64,000 nt of DNA from Hydrogenophaga aromaticivorans (GCF_013387465.1 NZ_VYGV01000007.1:120549-184548), one strand, 5' to 3'; positions 1-9,615 are shown, counted from the stretch's first letter. Program-made: numbers and translations. The notes: a model not told the origin generated them from the sequence alone.

Positions 1-1
1 G

Positions 2-154
2 CGGGAGGGCGGGGCGCCGCGTGACAACAGGTTTGAACCGGCCCGTTCAGGACCCCGCGGGGGGCGCCCGGTCAGCGCGGGGACCTCGTCCGCGCAGCCG
101 GCCTCGGCCATGGCCTCGGCGTTTGCGCGCCTGCAGGGCATGAAAAAGGGCTGA
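2..154 (+). CDS. C-terminal end of an upstream gene, cut by the window edge
   Basis: Frame 2 is open from the window edge to a TGA at 152-154. It encodes about 50 residues rich in Arg, Gly, Pro, Ser and Ala, ending in AFARLQGMKKG. A basic low-complexity linker followed by a short Ala/Phe/Leu helix and a Lys end resembles the tails of bacterial RNA-binding proteins such as Tex or RhlE-type helicases. That assignment is a guess. The base composition matches neighbouring genes. After the stop, a perfect seven-base stem (161-167 with 178-184, CCCCGGA/TCCGGGG) could act in termination, although no T tract follows it. Confidence 0.45.
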   Translation, partial: REGGAPRDNRFEPARSGPRGGRPVSAGTSSAQPASAMASAFARLQGMKKG

Positions 155-257
155 ATCCAACCCCGGAGGCCGGGTATTCCGGGGCTCAAGTTGGCGGACG
201 GAGGGCCGATATGGAAGGCAGTCACACACCTTTTCATTTCACGGACTTCCCTTCGCC

Positions 258-1085
258 ATGCAACTCGAAGCCCTGCTCAACTACCCCCGCGCCCTGCCGG
301 CGATGCCGCGCACCGTTTCGGATCTGTTGGCCGAGATGAACAAGGAGGACCCCAACCCCAGGCGGGTGGGGGACCTCATCAGCCGCGATCCGGCGCTCAC
401 CACGCGGGTGCTACGCCTGTCCAACTCGGCTTTTTTCCGTGTCAGCCGCAAGATCGGCAGCGCCGACGAAGCGGTGGCGCTGCTCGGGCTCACCCATGTG
501 CGCTCGCTCGTCATGGCCGCCGCGCTGGGCTCCAGTTTCAAGAACGTGCCCGGCATCGACCTCAAACAGTTCTGGCGCTACAGCCTGCGCTCGGCTGAAA
601 TCGCCCGCTCGCTGGCCGGCCTGCTGCACCAGAACGAGGGCAATGCCTTCACCGCCGGCCTGATTCACGGCATCGGCATCCTGATCATGCACATCGCCAT
701 GCCCGACGAAATCGGTCCGGTGGACATGGGGACACCTCCGCTGGATCTCCAGCGTGCTTCGGCGGAGATGGCGGCATTTGGCTACAGCTACGCCGAGGTG
801 GGCGCGGGCATGGTGGAGAAGTGGCAGTTTCCGTCCGAGATGGTCTCTGCATTGGCCAACCAGGTGAGCCCGTTCGAGGGTGAGGCCTACGACCCGCTGG
901 CGGGTCTGCTGCACCTGGCTTCGTGGCGCGCACGGGCCGAAGAGCTGCAACTGGACAACAGCGGTCTGGTGGCCACGTTTCCGGACATGGTCGGCCTCAC
1001 CCTGGGCCTGGACCTGGACAGTGTGCTCGGCAAAGACCCTTCCGAATGGTCGTTCAGTCAGGCGCTGGGCGCCTTTGTGGACTGA
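258..1085 (+). CDS. HDOD-domain signal transduction protein (first of a tandem pair)
   Basis: A 275-residue protein consisting almost entirely of one HDOD domain, the HD-related fold found in bacterial regulatory proteins that often lack phosphodiesterase activity. It starts MQLEALLNYPRALPAMP. The central part carries the family signatures ALLGLTHVRSLV, FWRYSLRSAEIA and AFTAGLIHGIGILIMH. There is no separate output domain and no signal peptide, so it is probably a cytoplasmic adaptor. The next gene is a clear paralogue about 93 bases downstream, and the pair is probably co-transcribed. The ATG at 258 matches the paralogue's start (MQL), although the ribosome site is weak. The family is clear; the pathway served is unknown. 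Confidence 0.85.
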   Translation: MQLEALLNYPRALPAMPRTVSDLLAEMNKEDPNPRRVGDLISRDPALTTRVLRLSNSAFFRVSRKIGSADEAVALLGLTHVRSLVMAAALGSSFKNVPGIDLKQFWRYSLRSAEIARSLAGLLHQNEGNAFTAGLIHGIGILIMHIAMPDEIGPVDMGTPPLDLQRASAEMAAFGYSYAEVGAGMVEKWQFPSEMVSALANQVSPFEGEAYDPLAGLLHLASWRARAEELQLDNSGLVATFPDMVGLTLGLDLDSVLGKDPSEWSFSQALGAFVD

Positions 1086-1178
1086 AGCCAGCAAAACCGC
1101 TCCAGTCCTGCCGCCAACAGCCGATAGCAGACATACCGACCCTTTTTGAGTTTCAACCCAACCCACTGGCAGGTCACC

Positions 1179-2024
1179 ATGCAGCTCGACAAACTTCTCA
1201 AGCAGCCCCAGGCGCTGCCGTCCGCCCCCAAGGTGGTTCGCAAACTGATGGACACGTTCAATCAGGAAGAGGTCGATCTGTTCCAGGCGGCGGCCTACAT
1301 CGAAGACGACCCGGTGCTCACGGCCAAGCTGCTGAAGATGGCGAACTCGGCCTTCTTCGGCCTGCACCGTTCCGTGGCCACAGCGCGCGATGCCATCAAT
1401 GTGATGGGCCTGATCAAGGTGCGGGCGCTGGTGATCGGCGCGGCCATGGGCGAAGGCTTTCACTGCGTGGGCGGGATCAACCTCAACCAGTTCTGGCGCT
1501 ACAGCCTCAACGTGGCCAACCTCTCGCGCTACATCGCGCTGCCGATCAAGATCGACGAAAACACCGCCTTCACCGCAGGACTGGTGCACGGCATCGGCGA
1601 GCTGATGATGCACGTCGGCATGCCCGAGGCGATGCTCGATCTGGACCGCAGCATGCACATGCTCGACCTCAAGCGCGCTCGCGCTGAAAAAGGCCTGTTC
1701 GGCTACAGCTACGCCGAGGCGGGCGCCGCGCTGGCGCGGGAGTGGCGTTTCCCCAAGAAGATGATCAACGCGATCGAGCACCAGGTGGCACCGTTCGACA
1801 ACGATGTGTACGAACCCATCGCTGGCGTGATCCACATCGCATCGTGGCGCGCCCGCGCCGAAGAGCTGGCCATCGGCAGCGAAGGCCTGATCAACACCTA
1901 CCCCGATCCCGTGGGGCTGGTGCTCGGCATCGATCCCGATACCGTGATCGGTGAAGAAATCCCCTCACTCACGCGCGAGGTGGAAGAGCCCGAAGAAGCC
2001 GAAACCGTGACCCAGGGGCATTGA
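1179..2024 (+). CDS. HDOD-domain signal transduction protein (second of a tandem pair)
   Basis: A 281-residue paralogue of the preceding gene with the same single-domain plan: MQLDKLLKQPQALPSAPK, then INVMGLIKVRALVIG, FWRYSLNVANLS, AFTAGLVHGIGELMMH and GYSYAEAGAAL. The ATG at 1179 is preferred over the TTG at 1146, which would add eleven unrelated residues. With 1179 the two paralogues align from residue 1. The C-terminal end is acidic (EEPEEAETV) and longer than in the first copy. Tandem duplication followed by divergence is the simplest explanation. Function is known only at the level of the HDOD family (regulatory, protein-protein interaction). Confidence 0.85.
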   Translation: MQLDKLLKQPQALPSAPKVVRKLMDTFNQEEVDLFQAAAYIEDDPVLTAKLLKMANSAFFGLHRSVATARDAINVMGLIKVRALVIGAAMGEGFHCVGGINLNQFWRYSLNVANLSRYIALPIKIDENTAFTAGLVHGIGELMMHVGMPEAMLDLDRSMHMLDLKRARAEKGLFGYSYAEAGAALAREWRFPKKMINAIEHQVAPFDNDVYEPIAGVIHIASWRARAEELAIGSEGLINTYPDPVGLVLGIDPDTVIGEEIPSLTREVEEPEEAETVTQGH

Positions 2025-2072
2025 TCCTTCCTGGCGTCCGATGATCGCCGGCTGCGAGACAATCGTGGCCCT

Positions 2073-3173
2073 ATGCAAGCGCTCCGCCTTTATGCCGGCC
2101 CCAAGGCACGGCAACACATCGAACAGCACGGCCTGCGCCCGCAGGACGTGGGCACGGTGCCGGCCGCAGCCGGAGGCCCCAAGGGCCTGATACTGGGGCC
2201 ACTGGACCGTTTCATTTTTGGTCACTGGCTGACCCAGAGCGCTCAACCGGTGCATCTGGTGGGCGCTTCGATCGGCGCCTGGCGCATGGCCACCGCCTGC
2301 CTGCAGGGCACCGCCAGCGCGCTGGAACGGCTGGAGCGCGATTACATTGCCCAACACATCGCCTTGCCGTCCGGCCAGAAGCGCGCGACGGCGGCACAGA
2401 TCAGTCGCCATTTCCGCGGCAACCTGCAGGCCTTTTTCGGCGGGCGCGTCGGTGAGGTGCTGCAGCACCCGCGCTACCAGCTGCACGTCGTTGCCTCGCG
2501 GGGGCGCCGCCTGCTCGCGGGCGACGGGCCATGGCGAACACCGCTGGGTTACCTGGGTGCGTTCATGGCCAACGCCGTGCATCGCCGGGCGCTGGGTGGC
2601 TGGCTGGAGCGTGTCGTGTTCTCGACGCCGGTCGCTGACCCAGTCTCCAGGGCAGATGCCATGCTCCCGTTCGAAACGGCCGACCTTCGCACGCGCCAGG
2701 CGCCCTTGCGCGAAGACAACTTCATGGACGCGCTGCAGGCCAGTTGCTCGATTCCCTTCATGCTCCAGCCCGTGCAAGGCATTGCGGGTGCGCCACCGGG
2801 GCCCTATTGGGACGGCGGCATCACCGACTACCACCTGCACCTGCGCTACCGCAGCAACCCGGCGGCGCCGCTCGTGCTCTACCCGCATTTCCAGCAGGCG
2901 GTGGTGCCCGGCTGGCTCGACAAGTCCTGGAAGCGCCGCCACCGCTCCAGCCCGGCGCTGGACCACATGGTGGTGATCGCGCCCGACCCGGCCTGGGTCA
3001 AGACCCTGCCCAACGGCAAACTGCCCGACCGCAGCGACTTCACGCACTACGGCCAGGACATCAACAGCCGCCAGCGCGTCTGGAGCGGTGCCACCGCTGC
3101 CGCCGCGCAACTCGCCGACGAGTTCGCACAGTGGCTGGAGCGCCCCGACCTTTCGCGCATCGAGGCGTTGTAG
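2073..3173 (+). CDS. patatin-like phospholipase family protein
   Basis: A 366-residue patatin-fold serine hydrolase. The nucleophile elbow GASIG (residues 64-68) follows a Gly-rich oxyanion segment GGPKG (34-38). The catalytic Asp motif DGG appears as [10 protein letters not shown] near residue 250, completing the Ser-Asp dyad of the family. There is no evident signal peptide, so it is probably cytosolic or membrane-associated. It likely hydrolyses acyl esters of lipids, but the substrate cannot be read from sequence. It lies 48 bases after the HDOD pair and 32 bases before trhO. Confidence 0.85.
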   Translation: MQALRLYAGPKARQHIEQHGLRPQDVGTVPAAAGGPKGLILGPLDRFIFGHWLTQSAQPVHLVGASIGAWRMATACLQGTASALERLERDYIAQHIALPSGQKRATAAQISRHFRGNLQAFFGGRVGEVLQHPRYQLHVVASRGRRLLAGDGPWRTPLGYLGAFMANAVHRRALGGWLERVVFSTPVADPVSRADAMLPFETADLRTRQAPLREDNFMDALQASCSIPFMLQPVQGIAGAPPGPYWDGGITDYHLHLRYRSNPAAPLVLYPHFQQAVVPGWLDKSWKRRHRSSPALDHMVVIAPDPAWVKTLPNGKLPDRSDFTHYGQDINSRQRVWSGATAAAAQLADEFAQWLERPDLSRIEAL

Positions 3174-3205
3174 GGCGGGCCGGGTGCGAGGGGATAATTC
3201 CGCCC

Positions 3206-4153
3206 ATGGAATCTGCCCCGCGCTACCTCACCGCCGCCCTCTACAAATTCGTGGACCTGCCCGATTTCGAGGCGCTGCGCGAACCGCTGCAAGCCTGTTG
3301 CGAGGCGCACCAGGTCAAGGGCACGCTGCTGCTGGCGAGCGAAGGCATCAACGGCACCATCGCAGGCCTGGAGCCGGGCGTGCGCGCGGTGCTGGCGCAC
3401 CTGCGGGCCGATCCCCGCCTGGCGACGCTGCAACACAAGGAGGCCTGGGCCCACAAGCCGCCTTTCCTGCGCATGAAGGTGCGCCTGAAAAAGGAAATCG
3501 TCACCTTGCGCGTGCCTGGGCTGGACCCGAACAAGACCGTGGGCCAGTACGTCAAACCCCAGGACTGGAACGCCCTGGTGGCCGACCCGGACGTGCTGCT
3601 CATCGACACCCGCAACGACTACGAGGTTGCCATCGGCAGTTTTCAGGGCGCGATCAACCCGAACATCAAGACCTTCACCGAGCTGCCCGCCTGGCTCGAT
3701 GCCCAGCCCGCCTTGCAGGGCGAGAAGAAACCCCGCGTGGCGATGTTCTGCACCGGCGGCATCCGCTGCGAGAAGTCCACGGCGTTGATGAAGATGCACG
3801 GGTTTGAAGAGGTCTACCACCTGGAAGGCGGCATCCTCAAGTACCTGGAAGAGGTGCCTCCCGAACAGAGCACCTGGGAGGGCGAGTGTTTTGTGTTTGA
3901 TGAACGCGTGAGCGTGGGCCACGGCCTGCAGACCGGTCCGCACGAGCTCTGCCGGTCCTGCCGCTGGCCGCTGGACGCGGAGGACAAAGCCTCGGAGCAC
4001 TACGTCAAGGGCGTGAGCTGTGCCCATTGCCACGACCAGCGCAGCCCCGAACAAAAGGCCCAGCTGGCCGAACGGCAGCGCCAGGTCGAGCTCGCCGAGG
4101 CGCGCGGGGAAGTGCACGTGGGCGCCCACATGCCTGGCCACGGTCCCCGCTGA
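3206..4153 (+). CDS. trhO: tRNA uridine(34) hydroxylase TrhO (rhodanese-fold, UPF0176)
   Basis: A 315-residue protein of the YceA/TrhO family, which hydroxylates wobble U34 of certain tRNAs in an oxygen-dependent reaction, the first step to 5-methoxy- or oxyacetic-uridine. An N-terminal acylphosphatase-like domain ([19 protein letters not shown]) is followed by a rhodanese domain with LIDTRNDYE. The active-site loop is [10 protein letters not shown], with catalytic Cys about residue 182. A Cys-rich C-terminal segment ([14 protein letters not shown]) resembles a metal-binding knuckle. The ATG at 3206 is chosen because it begins the conserved YLTAALYKF region. It is longer than the minimal family because of the charged tail. 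Confidence 0.9.
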   Translation: MESAPRYLTAALYKFVDLPDFEALREPLQACCEAHQVKGTLLLASEGINGTIAGLEPGVRAVLAHLRADPRLATLQHKEAWAHKPPFLRMKVRLKKEIVTLRVPGLDPNKTVGQYVKPQDWNALVADPDVLLIDTRNDYEVAIGSFQGAINPNIKTFTELPAWLDAQPALQGEKKPRVAMFCTGGIRCEKSTALMKMHGFEEVYHLEGGILKYLEEVPPEQSTWEGECFVFDERVSVGHGLQTGPHELCRSCRWPLDAEDKASEHYVKGVSCAHCHDQRSPEQKAQLAERQRQVELAEARGEVHVGAHMPGHGPR

Positions 4154-4274
4154 GGTGAGCAGCCGTTGCGACTGCGTCGCTTCCGTAAAGCAGGTAACGC
4201 TTGAACACATGCGGCGTTTTCGCGCAGGTTCGTCCCTAGACTGGGGCTTCCTCAACAACGCTCAAGGAGTGTTC

Positions 4275-4808
4275 ATGAAACGCCTGATTCCTTTGTTCGC
4301 CGTGGCCACGCTCGCCGCTGCCTCCGCTTCTGTTCAAGCCGAGGGCCTGTACGGCGAAGTCGGCTACACGCCGCTGAAGCTGGAAAGCAGTGTCGGTGGT
4401 CTCGATTTCTCCTCCAAACCGTCCAACGTGCGCGGCATCATCGGCTATGAGCTGAGCAACAACCTGGCCGTCGAGGGCATGCTTGGTCTCAGCGCGCAGG
4501 ACTCGTCCGTGAAGGTGAACGGCATCAATTCCGGTGTCAAGGCCGAGGTGGACAACATGGTCGGTGTCTTCGTCAAGCCCAAGATCGAGGTGGTCGAAGG
4601 ACTGGAGCTCTTCGGTCGCCTGGGTGCGGCACGCACCAAGCTCTCCGTCGGCAACGAGACCGACAGCGCCACCTCGGTGGCCTATGGCCTCGGCGCGAGC
4701 TACAAGCTCAACAGCGCGCTCTCGCTCAACGCCGACTACATGACCTACCACGACAAGGACGACACCACCCTCAAGGGTGTGACGGTCGGGGTCGGCTACA
4801 AGTTCTGA
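4275..4808 (+). CDS. small outer-membrane beta-barrel protein
   Basis: A 177-residue exported protein. A signal peptide covers about residues 1-19 (KRLIPLFAVATLAAASASVQA). The rest alternates in short amphipathic strands and ends in VGVGYKF, with the terminal Phe typical of proteins inserted by the BAM complex. Length and pattern fit an eight-stranded barrel of the porin-like/OprF-N superfamily. AAGGAG at 4263-4268 supports the ATG. It is monocistronic; the neighbouring cbbR gene converges on it. The ligand or role is not identifiable. Confidence 0.8.
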   Translation: MKRLIPLFAVATLAAASASVQAEGLYGEVGYTPLKLESSVGGLDFSSKPSNVRGIIGYELSNNLAVEGMLGLSAQDSSVKVNGINSGVKAEVDNMVGVFVKPKIEVVEGLELFGRLGAARTKLSVGNETDSATSVAYGLGASYKLNSALSLNADYMTYHDKDDTTLKGVTVGVGYKF

Positions 4809-4824
4809 CGAAAGGCAGCGTCAT

Positions 4825-4854
4825 CACCGTTCTGGCGGGTCCGTCAGAGCGGTG
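4825..4854. terminator. hairpin between convergent genes
   Basis: CACCGTTCTG (4825-4834) pairs with CAGAGCGGTG (4845-4854), ten pairs including one G-U, around a ten-base loop. It sits between the convergent ends of the barrel protein gene and cbbR and may serve both strands. No T tract follows on either side, so termination strength is uncertain. Confidence 0.45.
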
Positions 4855-4866
4855 GTGCCCCGCCGT

Positions 4867-5817
4867 TCACCCCACGGACGGCGCGGGCGGCAGCTTGAGC
4901 AGGCTGCCGTATTTTTCGGCCAGGTGGCTCTCGGCCCGCTCCAGCATGAAATAACGGAACGCTTCGGCCGCGGGCGACAGCAGCTTGGACAAGGTGTGCA
5001 CCACGTTCCAGGCGCGGATGATGGGTGTGCCTTCCACGTCCAGCGTCGCGATCAGTCCGTGCTCCAGCTCCAGACCGATGGTGTGCAGCGACAGGAAACT
5101 GATGCCCATGCCGGCCATCACGGCCTGCTTGATGGTTTCGTTGCTGGCCATCTCCATCACCACGCGCGGCTCCATGCGCGACGTCTCCAGAAATTTTTCC
5201 ATCGCGGCGCGCGTGCCAGAACCACGCTCGCGCAGGATGAAGCCGTAGGGCCGCAGGCTGTCCACCGTGGGATGACCCACCTTGAGAAGAGGGTGGTCGG
5301 TGGGCGCCACGAACACATGCGGGTGCGCGGCAAAGGGTTCGGCCCGCGTGGCCAGTTCCTTGGGCGGGCGGCCCATGACGGCGATGTCCACCTCGTTGCC
5401 GTGCAGCATCTTCACCAGCTGCTCCCGGTTGCCCACGGCGAGCCGGATTTCCACCCCCTCGTGTTCGTGCTGGAACTCGGCCAGCAGCCTCGGGAGGAAG
5501 TATTTCGCCGTGCTGACCATGCCAATGGTCAGCGTGCCCACCTCCAGCCGCTGCAGCCGCGCGGCCGCGTCTTCGGCGTCCTTGAGGGTGGCGATCACCT
5601 TGCGCGCGTAGACCAGCATGTATTCGCCCGCCGTGGTCAGGGCCACCTGGCGCCCGTTGCGCTCGAACAGGGGCAGGCCCACGTGCCCCTCCAGTTCCTT
5701 GACCTGCATGGTCACGGCCGGTGGCGTGAGGTGCAAAACCTCGGCGGCCCGGGCAAAACTCAGGTGTTTGGCGACCTCAGTGAAAACCCTGAGTTGGCGG
5801 AAGGTGGCGTTCTTCAT
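4867..5817 (-). CDS. cbbR: LysR-family regulator of the Calvin cycle operon, CbbR
   Basis: A 316-residue LysR-type activator. An N-terminal winged helix-turn-helix (FRQLRVFTEVAKHLSFARAA, then TPPAVTMQVKELE) is followed by a substrate-binding domain. CbbR proteins activate cbb operons in response to metabolites such as phosphoenolpyruvate, RuBP or NADPH. It is divergent from the nine-gene cbb operon with 111 bases between start codons, the standard arrangement. The start at 5817 is chosen because the helix-turn-helix begins directly. It lies within a perfect 16-base palindrome, so the protein may repress its own translation start region. Family and context both support the call. Confidence 0.95.
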   Translation of the reverse strand: MKNATFRQLRVFTEVAKHLSFARAAEVLHLTPPAVTMQVKELEGHVGLPLFERNGRQVALTTAGEYMLVYARKVIATLKDAEDAAARLQRLEVGTLTIGMVSTAKYFLPRLLAEFQHEHEGVEIRLAVGNREQLVKMLHGNEVDIAVMGRPPKELATRAEPFAAHPHVFVAPTDHPLLKVGHPTVDSLRPYGFILRERGSGTRAAMEKFLETSRMEPRVVMEMASNETIKQAVMAGMGISFLSLHTIGLELEHGLIATLDVEGTPIIRAWNVVHTLSKLLSPAAEAFRYFMLERAESHLAEKYGSLLKLPPAPSVG

Positions 5818-5832
5818 TAAGTGATCACTTAA
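5817..5832. promoter_or_regulatory. 16-base palindrome, candidate CbbR operator
   Basis: TTAAGTGATCACTTAA is a perfect palindrome that begins on the last base of the cbbR initiator codon, in the cbbR-cbbY divergent region. LysR regulators typically bind a T-N11-A dyad upstream of the activated promoter and often overlap their own promoter. This position fits an autoregulatory and activator site. The sequence is visible; the binding assignment is inference. Confidence 0.6.
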
Positions 5833-5854
5833 CTGAATTTCAATAAATCGTGAA

Positions 5855-5883
5855 TTTACCTTATTTAAGTCCATCCCTATAGT
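5855..5883 (+). promoter_or_regulatory. predicted sigma-70 promoter of the cbb operon
   Basis: TTTACC (5855-5860) and TATAGT (5878-5883) are separated by 17 bases, the ideal spacing, and lie 45 bases upstream of the cbbY ATG. The palindrome at 5817-5832 is upstream of the -35 element, where a LysR activator would sit. The initiation site would be near 5890. Confidence 0.6.
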
Positions 5884-5928
5884 CCGTTCATCACCCCGTG
5901 TTTCCGGGGTTTCTGAACAGGTGAATCC

Positions 5929-6636
5929 ATGCTGAACGCCCTGATTTTTGATGTCGATGGCACCCTGGCCGACACGGAAAGCGTGCACCTGGAAGCGTTC
6001 AACCACGCCTTCCGGCAAGAGGGCCTGGACTGGCACTGGAGCACCGAACAGTACACCCAGCTGCTCGACATTTCGGGCGGCAAGGAGCGCATGCTGCACC
6101 ACTGGCGCACGGTGGACCCCGACATGAAAGAGGTGGACGCCGGTGCGCTCACCGACACCATCAACCGCCTGCACGAGATCAAGACCGCGTACTACGAAAA
6201 CGCCGTCAACAGCGGCGCCGTGACACTGCGCCCGGGCGTGCTGGCGCTCATGAGCGAAGCGCGTGCCCAGGGCCTGCAGCTGGCCATTGCCACCACCACC
6301 TCGCCGGTCAACATTGCCGCGCTGATGCGCTCGGCCATCGGCCTGGACTGGCGCTCGCATTTCCTGGCCGTTGGCGATGCGAGCAACGCACCGATCAAGA
6401 AACCGAACCCGCAGGTCTACATGAAGGTACTGGCCGACATGGGCATGCGCGCGGCCGACTGCGTGGCCTTCGAAGACTCGTCCAACGGCCTGCGCGCCGC
6501 CACCGCCGCCGGGCTCGACACGGTCATCACCCCCAACAGCTTCACCGCCCACCACGATTTCAAGGGCGCGTTGCGCGTCGTGCCCGACCTGAGCCAGGTC
6601 AATGTGGCGCGGCTCAGGGAATGGCACAACCGCTGA
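5929..6636 (+). CDS. cbbY: HAD-family sugar phosphatase CbbY
   Basis: A 235-residue haloacid-dehalogenase hydrolase. Motif I is FDVDGTLADTES (nucleophile Asp8). The alpha-helical cap has the beta-phosphoglucomutase-like pattern. Motif II is in the ATTTSPVN region, with the Lys of KKPNPQVY and the acidic AFEDSSNGLRAA motif. CbbY removes the phosphate of xylulose-1,5-bisphosphate, a RuBisCO inhibitor. It is the first gene of the cbb operon here, directly after the promoter, with an AGGTGA ribosome site about four bases upstream. In most proteobacterial operons RuBisCO genes come first; they are absent. Confidence 0.92.
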   Translation: MLNALIFDVDGTLADTESVHLEAFNHAFRQEGLDWHWSTEQYTQLLDISGGKERMLHHWRTVDPDMKEVDAGALTDTINRLHEIKTAYYENAVNSGAVTLRPGVLALMSEARAQGLQLAIATTTSPVNIAALMRSAIGLDWRSHFLAVGDASNAPIKKPNPQVYMKVLADMGMRAADCVAFEDSSNGLRAATAAGLDTVITPNSFTAHHDFKGALRVVPDLSQVNVARLREWHNR

Positions 6637-6675
6637 AACGCCCCGCGATCCTTCTCTTCAATTTCCAGGCTTCCC

Positions 6676-7359
6676 ATGACCATCCGCATCGCTCCTTCCA
6701 TCCTGTCTGCCGACTTTTCCCGCCTGGGTGAAGAAGTGCGCGCCATCGAGGCCGCCGGGGCCGACCTGGTGCACTTTGACGTGATGGACAACCACTACGT
6801 GCCCAACCTCACCATCGGCCCGCTGGTCTGCGAGGCGATCCGTCCGCACGTGAAGATCGGGATCGACGTGCACCTCATGGTCGAGCCGGTGGACGCGCTG
6901 ATCCCGCTGTTTGCCAAGGCCGGCGCCAACATCATCACCTTCCACCCCGAAGCCAGCCGCCATGTCGACCGCACGCTGCAGCTGATCCGCGACCACGGCT
7001 GCAAGGCCGGCCTGGTGTTCAACCCGGCCACACCGTTGTCGCTGATGGACCACGTGATGGACAAACTTGACGTGGTGCTGCTCATGAGCGTGAACCCCGG
7101 TTTTGGCGGGCAGAAGTTCATCCCCGGCACCTTGCCGAAACTGCTCGAAGCCCGCCAGCGCATCGACACCCACATGGCCAACGGCGGCCAGACCATCTGG
7201 CTCGAAGTGGACGGCGGCGTGAAGGTCGACAACATCGGCGAGATCGTGGCCGCGGGTGCCGACACCCTGGTGGCCGGCAGCGCCGTGTTTGGTGCGCCCG
7301 ACAACAACGGTGGCTACCACACCGTCATGAAGCAGCTCCGCAAGAACGCCAGCGCCTGA
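6676..7359 (+). CDS. rpe: ribulose-phosphate 3-epimerase
   Basis: A 227-residue TIM-barrel enzyme interconverting ribulose-5-phosphate and xylulose-5-phosphate (CbbE in autotrophs). Signatures are [29 protein letters not shown] with metal-binding His and Asp, HLMVEP, and the phosphate-binding [12 protein letters not shown] and VDGGV. Length is normal for the family. The gene starts 39 bases after cbbY within the operon. Confidence 0.97.
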   Translation: MTIRIAPSILSADFSRLGEEVRAIEAAGADLVHFDVMDNHYVPNLTIGPLVCEAIRPHVKIGIDVHLMVEPVDALIPLFAKAGANIITFHPEASRHVDRTLQLIRDHGCKAGLVFNPATPLSLMDHVMDKLDVVLLMSVNPGFGGQKFIPGTLPKLLEARQRIDTHMANGGQTIWLEVDGGVKVDNIGEIVAAGADTLVAGSAVFGAPDNNGGYHTVMKQLRKNASA

Positions 7360-7408
7360 AGCACGGCGCCACCACCCAACGAATTCTGCAACTTCCCGAA
7401 AGCCCTCC

Positions 7409-8506
7409 ATGACCACGCGCCGCCGCTTCACCCTCACGCAATACCTGATCGAACAACGCCGCCGCTTTCCCAGCGCCAGTGGTGACTTCAACGCGCTGCT
7501 GCTCGACGTGGCGCTGGCCTGCAAGGCCATCGCGCGCACGGTGGCCTTTGGTGACCTCGGCAGCATGCTCGGCCAGCCCGCGCCCGACGTCACGACCAGC
7601 GTCAACGTGCAGGGTGAAGAGCAGAAGAAGCTCGACGTCATCAGCAACGAATACTTCACGCAGATGACCGAGTGGGGCGGTCACCTCGCGGGCATGGCGT
7701 CCGAAGAGATGGACCACCCCTACCAGATCCCGGCCACCATGCAGCGCGGCAAATACATGCTGGTGTTCGACCCGCTCGACGGCTCCAGCAACATCGACGT
7801 GAACGTCACGGTCGGCAGCATCTTCAGCGTGCTGCGCGCGCCGCAGGACGTGATCGACAGCGGGCGCGACGTGGTCGAGGCCGACTTCCTGCAGCCCGGC
7901 ACCGAGCAACTCGCCGCCGGCTATGCGCTCTACGGCCCCACCACCATGCTGGTGCTCACCGTGGGCAATGGCGTGGCCGGCTTCACGCTGGACCCGAACC
8001 TGGGCCAGTTCATGCTGACGCACCCGAACATGCAGATCCCCGAAGACACGCACGAGTTCGCCATCAACGCCTCCAACAGCCGCTTCTGGGAAGCGCCGGT
8101 CAAGCGCTACGTGGACGAGTGCTTGGCAGGCAAGACCGGCGCACGAGGCAAGGACTTCAACATGCGCTGGATCGCCAGCATGGTGGCCGAGGCACACCGC
8201 ATCCTCATGCGCGGTGGGATTTTCATGTACCCGCGCGATACCAAGGACGCCGCCAAGCACGGCCGCCTGCGCCTGCTCTACGAAGCCAACCCGGTGGGCA
8301 TGATCATCGAACAGGCTGGCGGCCGCGCCAGCACCGGCCGCGAGCCCATGCTGACTGTGCAGCCCACCGCGCTGCACCAGCGCATCGGCCTGGTGTTCGG
8401 CAGCAAGAACGAAGTGGAGCGCATCGAGCGTTACCACCGCGAGCCAGGCGCCTACAAGGACGACGCGAATCCGCTGTTTGCCGAGCGCTCCCTTTTCAGG
8501 GATTGA
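7409..8506 (+). CDS. fbp: fructose-1,6-bisphosphatase class I
   Basis: A 365-residue class I FBPase (CbbF in autotrophs), hydrolysing fructose-1,6-bisphosphate and, in many autotrophs, sedoheptulose-1,7-bisphosphate. The metal-binding motif is [12 protein letters not shown] followed by [15 protein letters not shown] and [17 protein letters not shown] form the C-terminal substrate region. It starts 49 bases after rpe. A structured intergenic repeat begins directly after its stop codon and separates it from prk by 133 bases. Confidence 0.97.
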   Translation: MTTRRRFTLTQYLIEQRRRFPSASGDFNALLLDVALACKAIARTVAFGDLGSMLGQPAPDVTTSVNVQGEEQKKLDVISNEYFTQMTEWGGHLAGMASEEMDHPYQIPATMQRGKYMLVFDPLDGSSNIDVNVTVGSIFSVLRAPQDVIDSGRDVVEADFLQPGTEQLAAGYALYGPTTMLVLTVGNGVAGFTLDPNLGQFMLTHPNMQIPEDTHEFAINASNSRFWEAPVKRYVDECLAGKTGARGKDFNMRWIASMVAEAHRILMRGGIFMYPRDTKDAAKHGRLRLLYEANPVGMIIEQAGGRASTGREPMLTVQPTALHQRIGLVFGSKNEVERIERYHREPGAYKDDANPLFAERSLFRD

Positions 8507-8511
8507 CCACT

Positions 8512-8606
8512 ACCGCGCCGCGCCCAAGGGCGCGTCACCCCCTCAAGGGGGCGGCACTGGCGACCCGGCAAAGCCGGTTCCGCGGCGCCCTTGGTGAGCT
8601 TCCCCT
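8512..8606 (+). repeat. structured intergenic repeat, copy a (after fbp)
   Basis: In order: CGCGCCC-AA-GGGCGCG, a C-run/G-run hairpin CCCCCTCAAGGGGG, CCGGC-AAA-GCCGG, TTCCGCGG, and a tail containing GCTTCCCCTC. It is the only copy in which the outer variable stem around the AAA hairpin is poorly formed. It is in the sense of fbp and starts five bases after its stop. Confidence 0.85.
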
Positions 8607-8639
8607 CTGCTGAACTGATTTTGTTTTTTGGAGAACTTC

Positions 8640-9518
8640 ATGTCTGAACGCCATCCCATCATCGCCATCACGGGCTCGTCGGGCGCAGGTACGTCCACCG
8701 TCACCCGCACCTTCCAGAACATCTTCCGCCGCGAGAACGTGACCGCCGGCATCATCGAGGGCGACAGTTTCCACCGCTACGACCGCAAGGAAATGAAGGT
8801 CAAGGCGGCTGAGGCCGAGAGAGCCGGCAACAACAACTTCAGCCACTTCGGCGCCGAGGCCAACCTGTTCGGGGAGATCGAGAACCTGTTCCGCACCTAC
8901 AGCGAAACCGGCCAGGGTAAGTGCCGCAAATACCTGCACAACGCCGAAGAGGCAGCGCCCTACAAGCAGGAACCGGGCACGTTCACCGCCTGGGAAGACC
9001 TGCCCCAGGGCACCGACATGTTGTTCTACGAAGGCCTGCACGGCGCCGTGGTCACGCCCGAGCACAACGTGGCGCAGTACCCGGATCTGCTGGTCGGCGT
9101 GGTGCCCGTGATCAACCTGGAGTGGATCCAGAAGCTCTACCGCGACAAGAACATGCGCGGCTACAGCGCCGACGCGGTGACCGACACCATCCTGCGCCGC
9201 ATGCCCGACTACGTGAACTACATCACCCCGCAGTTCCAGCACACGCACGTGAACTTCCAGCGTGTGCCGATCGTGGACACCAGCAACCCCTTCGTGGCGC
9301 GCGACGTGCCCACCGCCGACGAGAGCATGGTGGTGATCCGTTTTGCCCAGCCCAAGGGCATCGACTTCCAGTACCTGCTCAACATGATCAACGGTTCCAT
9401 GATGAGCCGTGCCAACACCATCGTGGTGCCGGGCGGGAAGATGGAGCTGGCAATGCAGCTGATCTTCACGCCGTTCATCTGGCGGATGGTGGAACGCAAG
9501 AAGCGCGTCATGAATTGA
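8640..9518 (+). CDS. prk: phosphoribulokinase
   Basis: A 292-residue proteobacterial-type phosphoribulokinase (CbbP), which makes the RuBisCO substrate RuBP from ribulose-5-phosphate and ATP. With RuBisCO it is diagnostic of the Calvin cycle. The P-loop variant GSSGAGTS is at residues 12-19, followed by the conserved [10 protein letters not shown] substrate region. The ATG at 8640 has TTGGAGAA just upstream; the in-frame ATG at 8628 lies in that ribosome site and is less likely. It is flanked by structured repeats on both sides. Confidence 0.97.
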   Translation: MSERHPIIAITGSSGAGTSTVTRTFQNIFRRENVTAGIIEGDSFHRYDRKEMKVKAAEAERAGNNNFSHFGAEANLFGEIENLFRTYSETGQGKCRKYLHNAEEAAPYKQEPGTFTAWEDLPQGTDMLFYEGLHGAVVTPEHNVAQYPDLLVGVVPVINLEWIQKLYRDKNMRGYSADAVTDTILRRMPDYVNYITPQFQHTHVNFQRVPIVDTSNPFVARDVPTADESMVVIRFAQPKGIDFQYLLNMINGSMMSRANTIVVPGGKMELAMQLIFTPFIWRMVERKKRVMN

Positions 9519-9615
9519 CCCCCCCGCGCCGCGCCCAGGGGCGCGTCACCCCCCAGGGGGCAACGCGAGTGGCCCGGCAAAGCCGGCTCCACCGCGTTCC
9601 CGGTCGGAGTCACTT
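9519..9615 (+). repeat. structured intergenic repeat, copy b (after prk)
   Basis: It begins on the base after the prk stop. It carries CCGCGCCGCGCC, GCGCGTCACCCCCC, the CCGGC-AAA-GCCGG hairpin, and an outer stem AACGCG (9562-9567) with CGCGTT (9593-9598). The tail CGGAGTCAC resembles that of copy g (after ppc). It is in the sense of prk. Confidence 0.88.
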
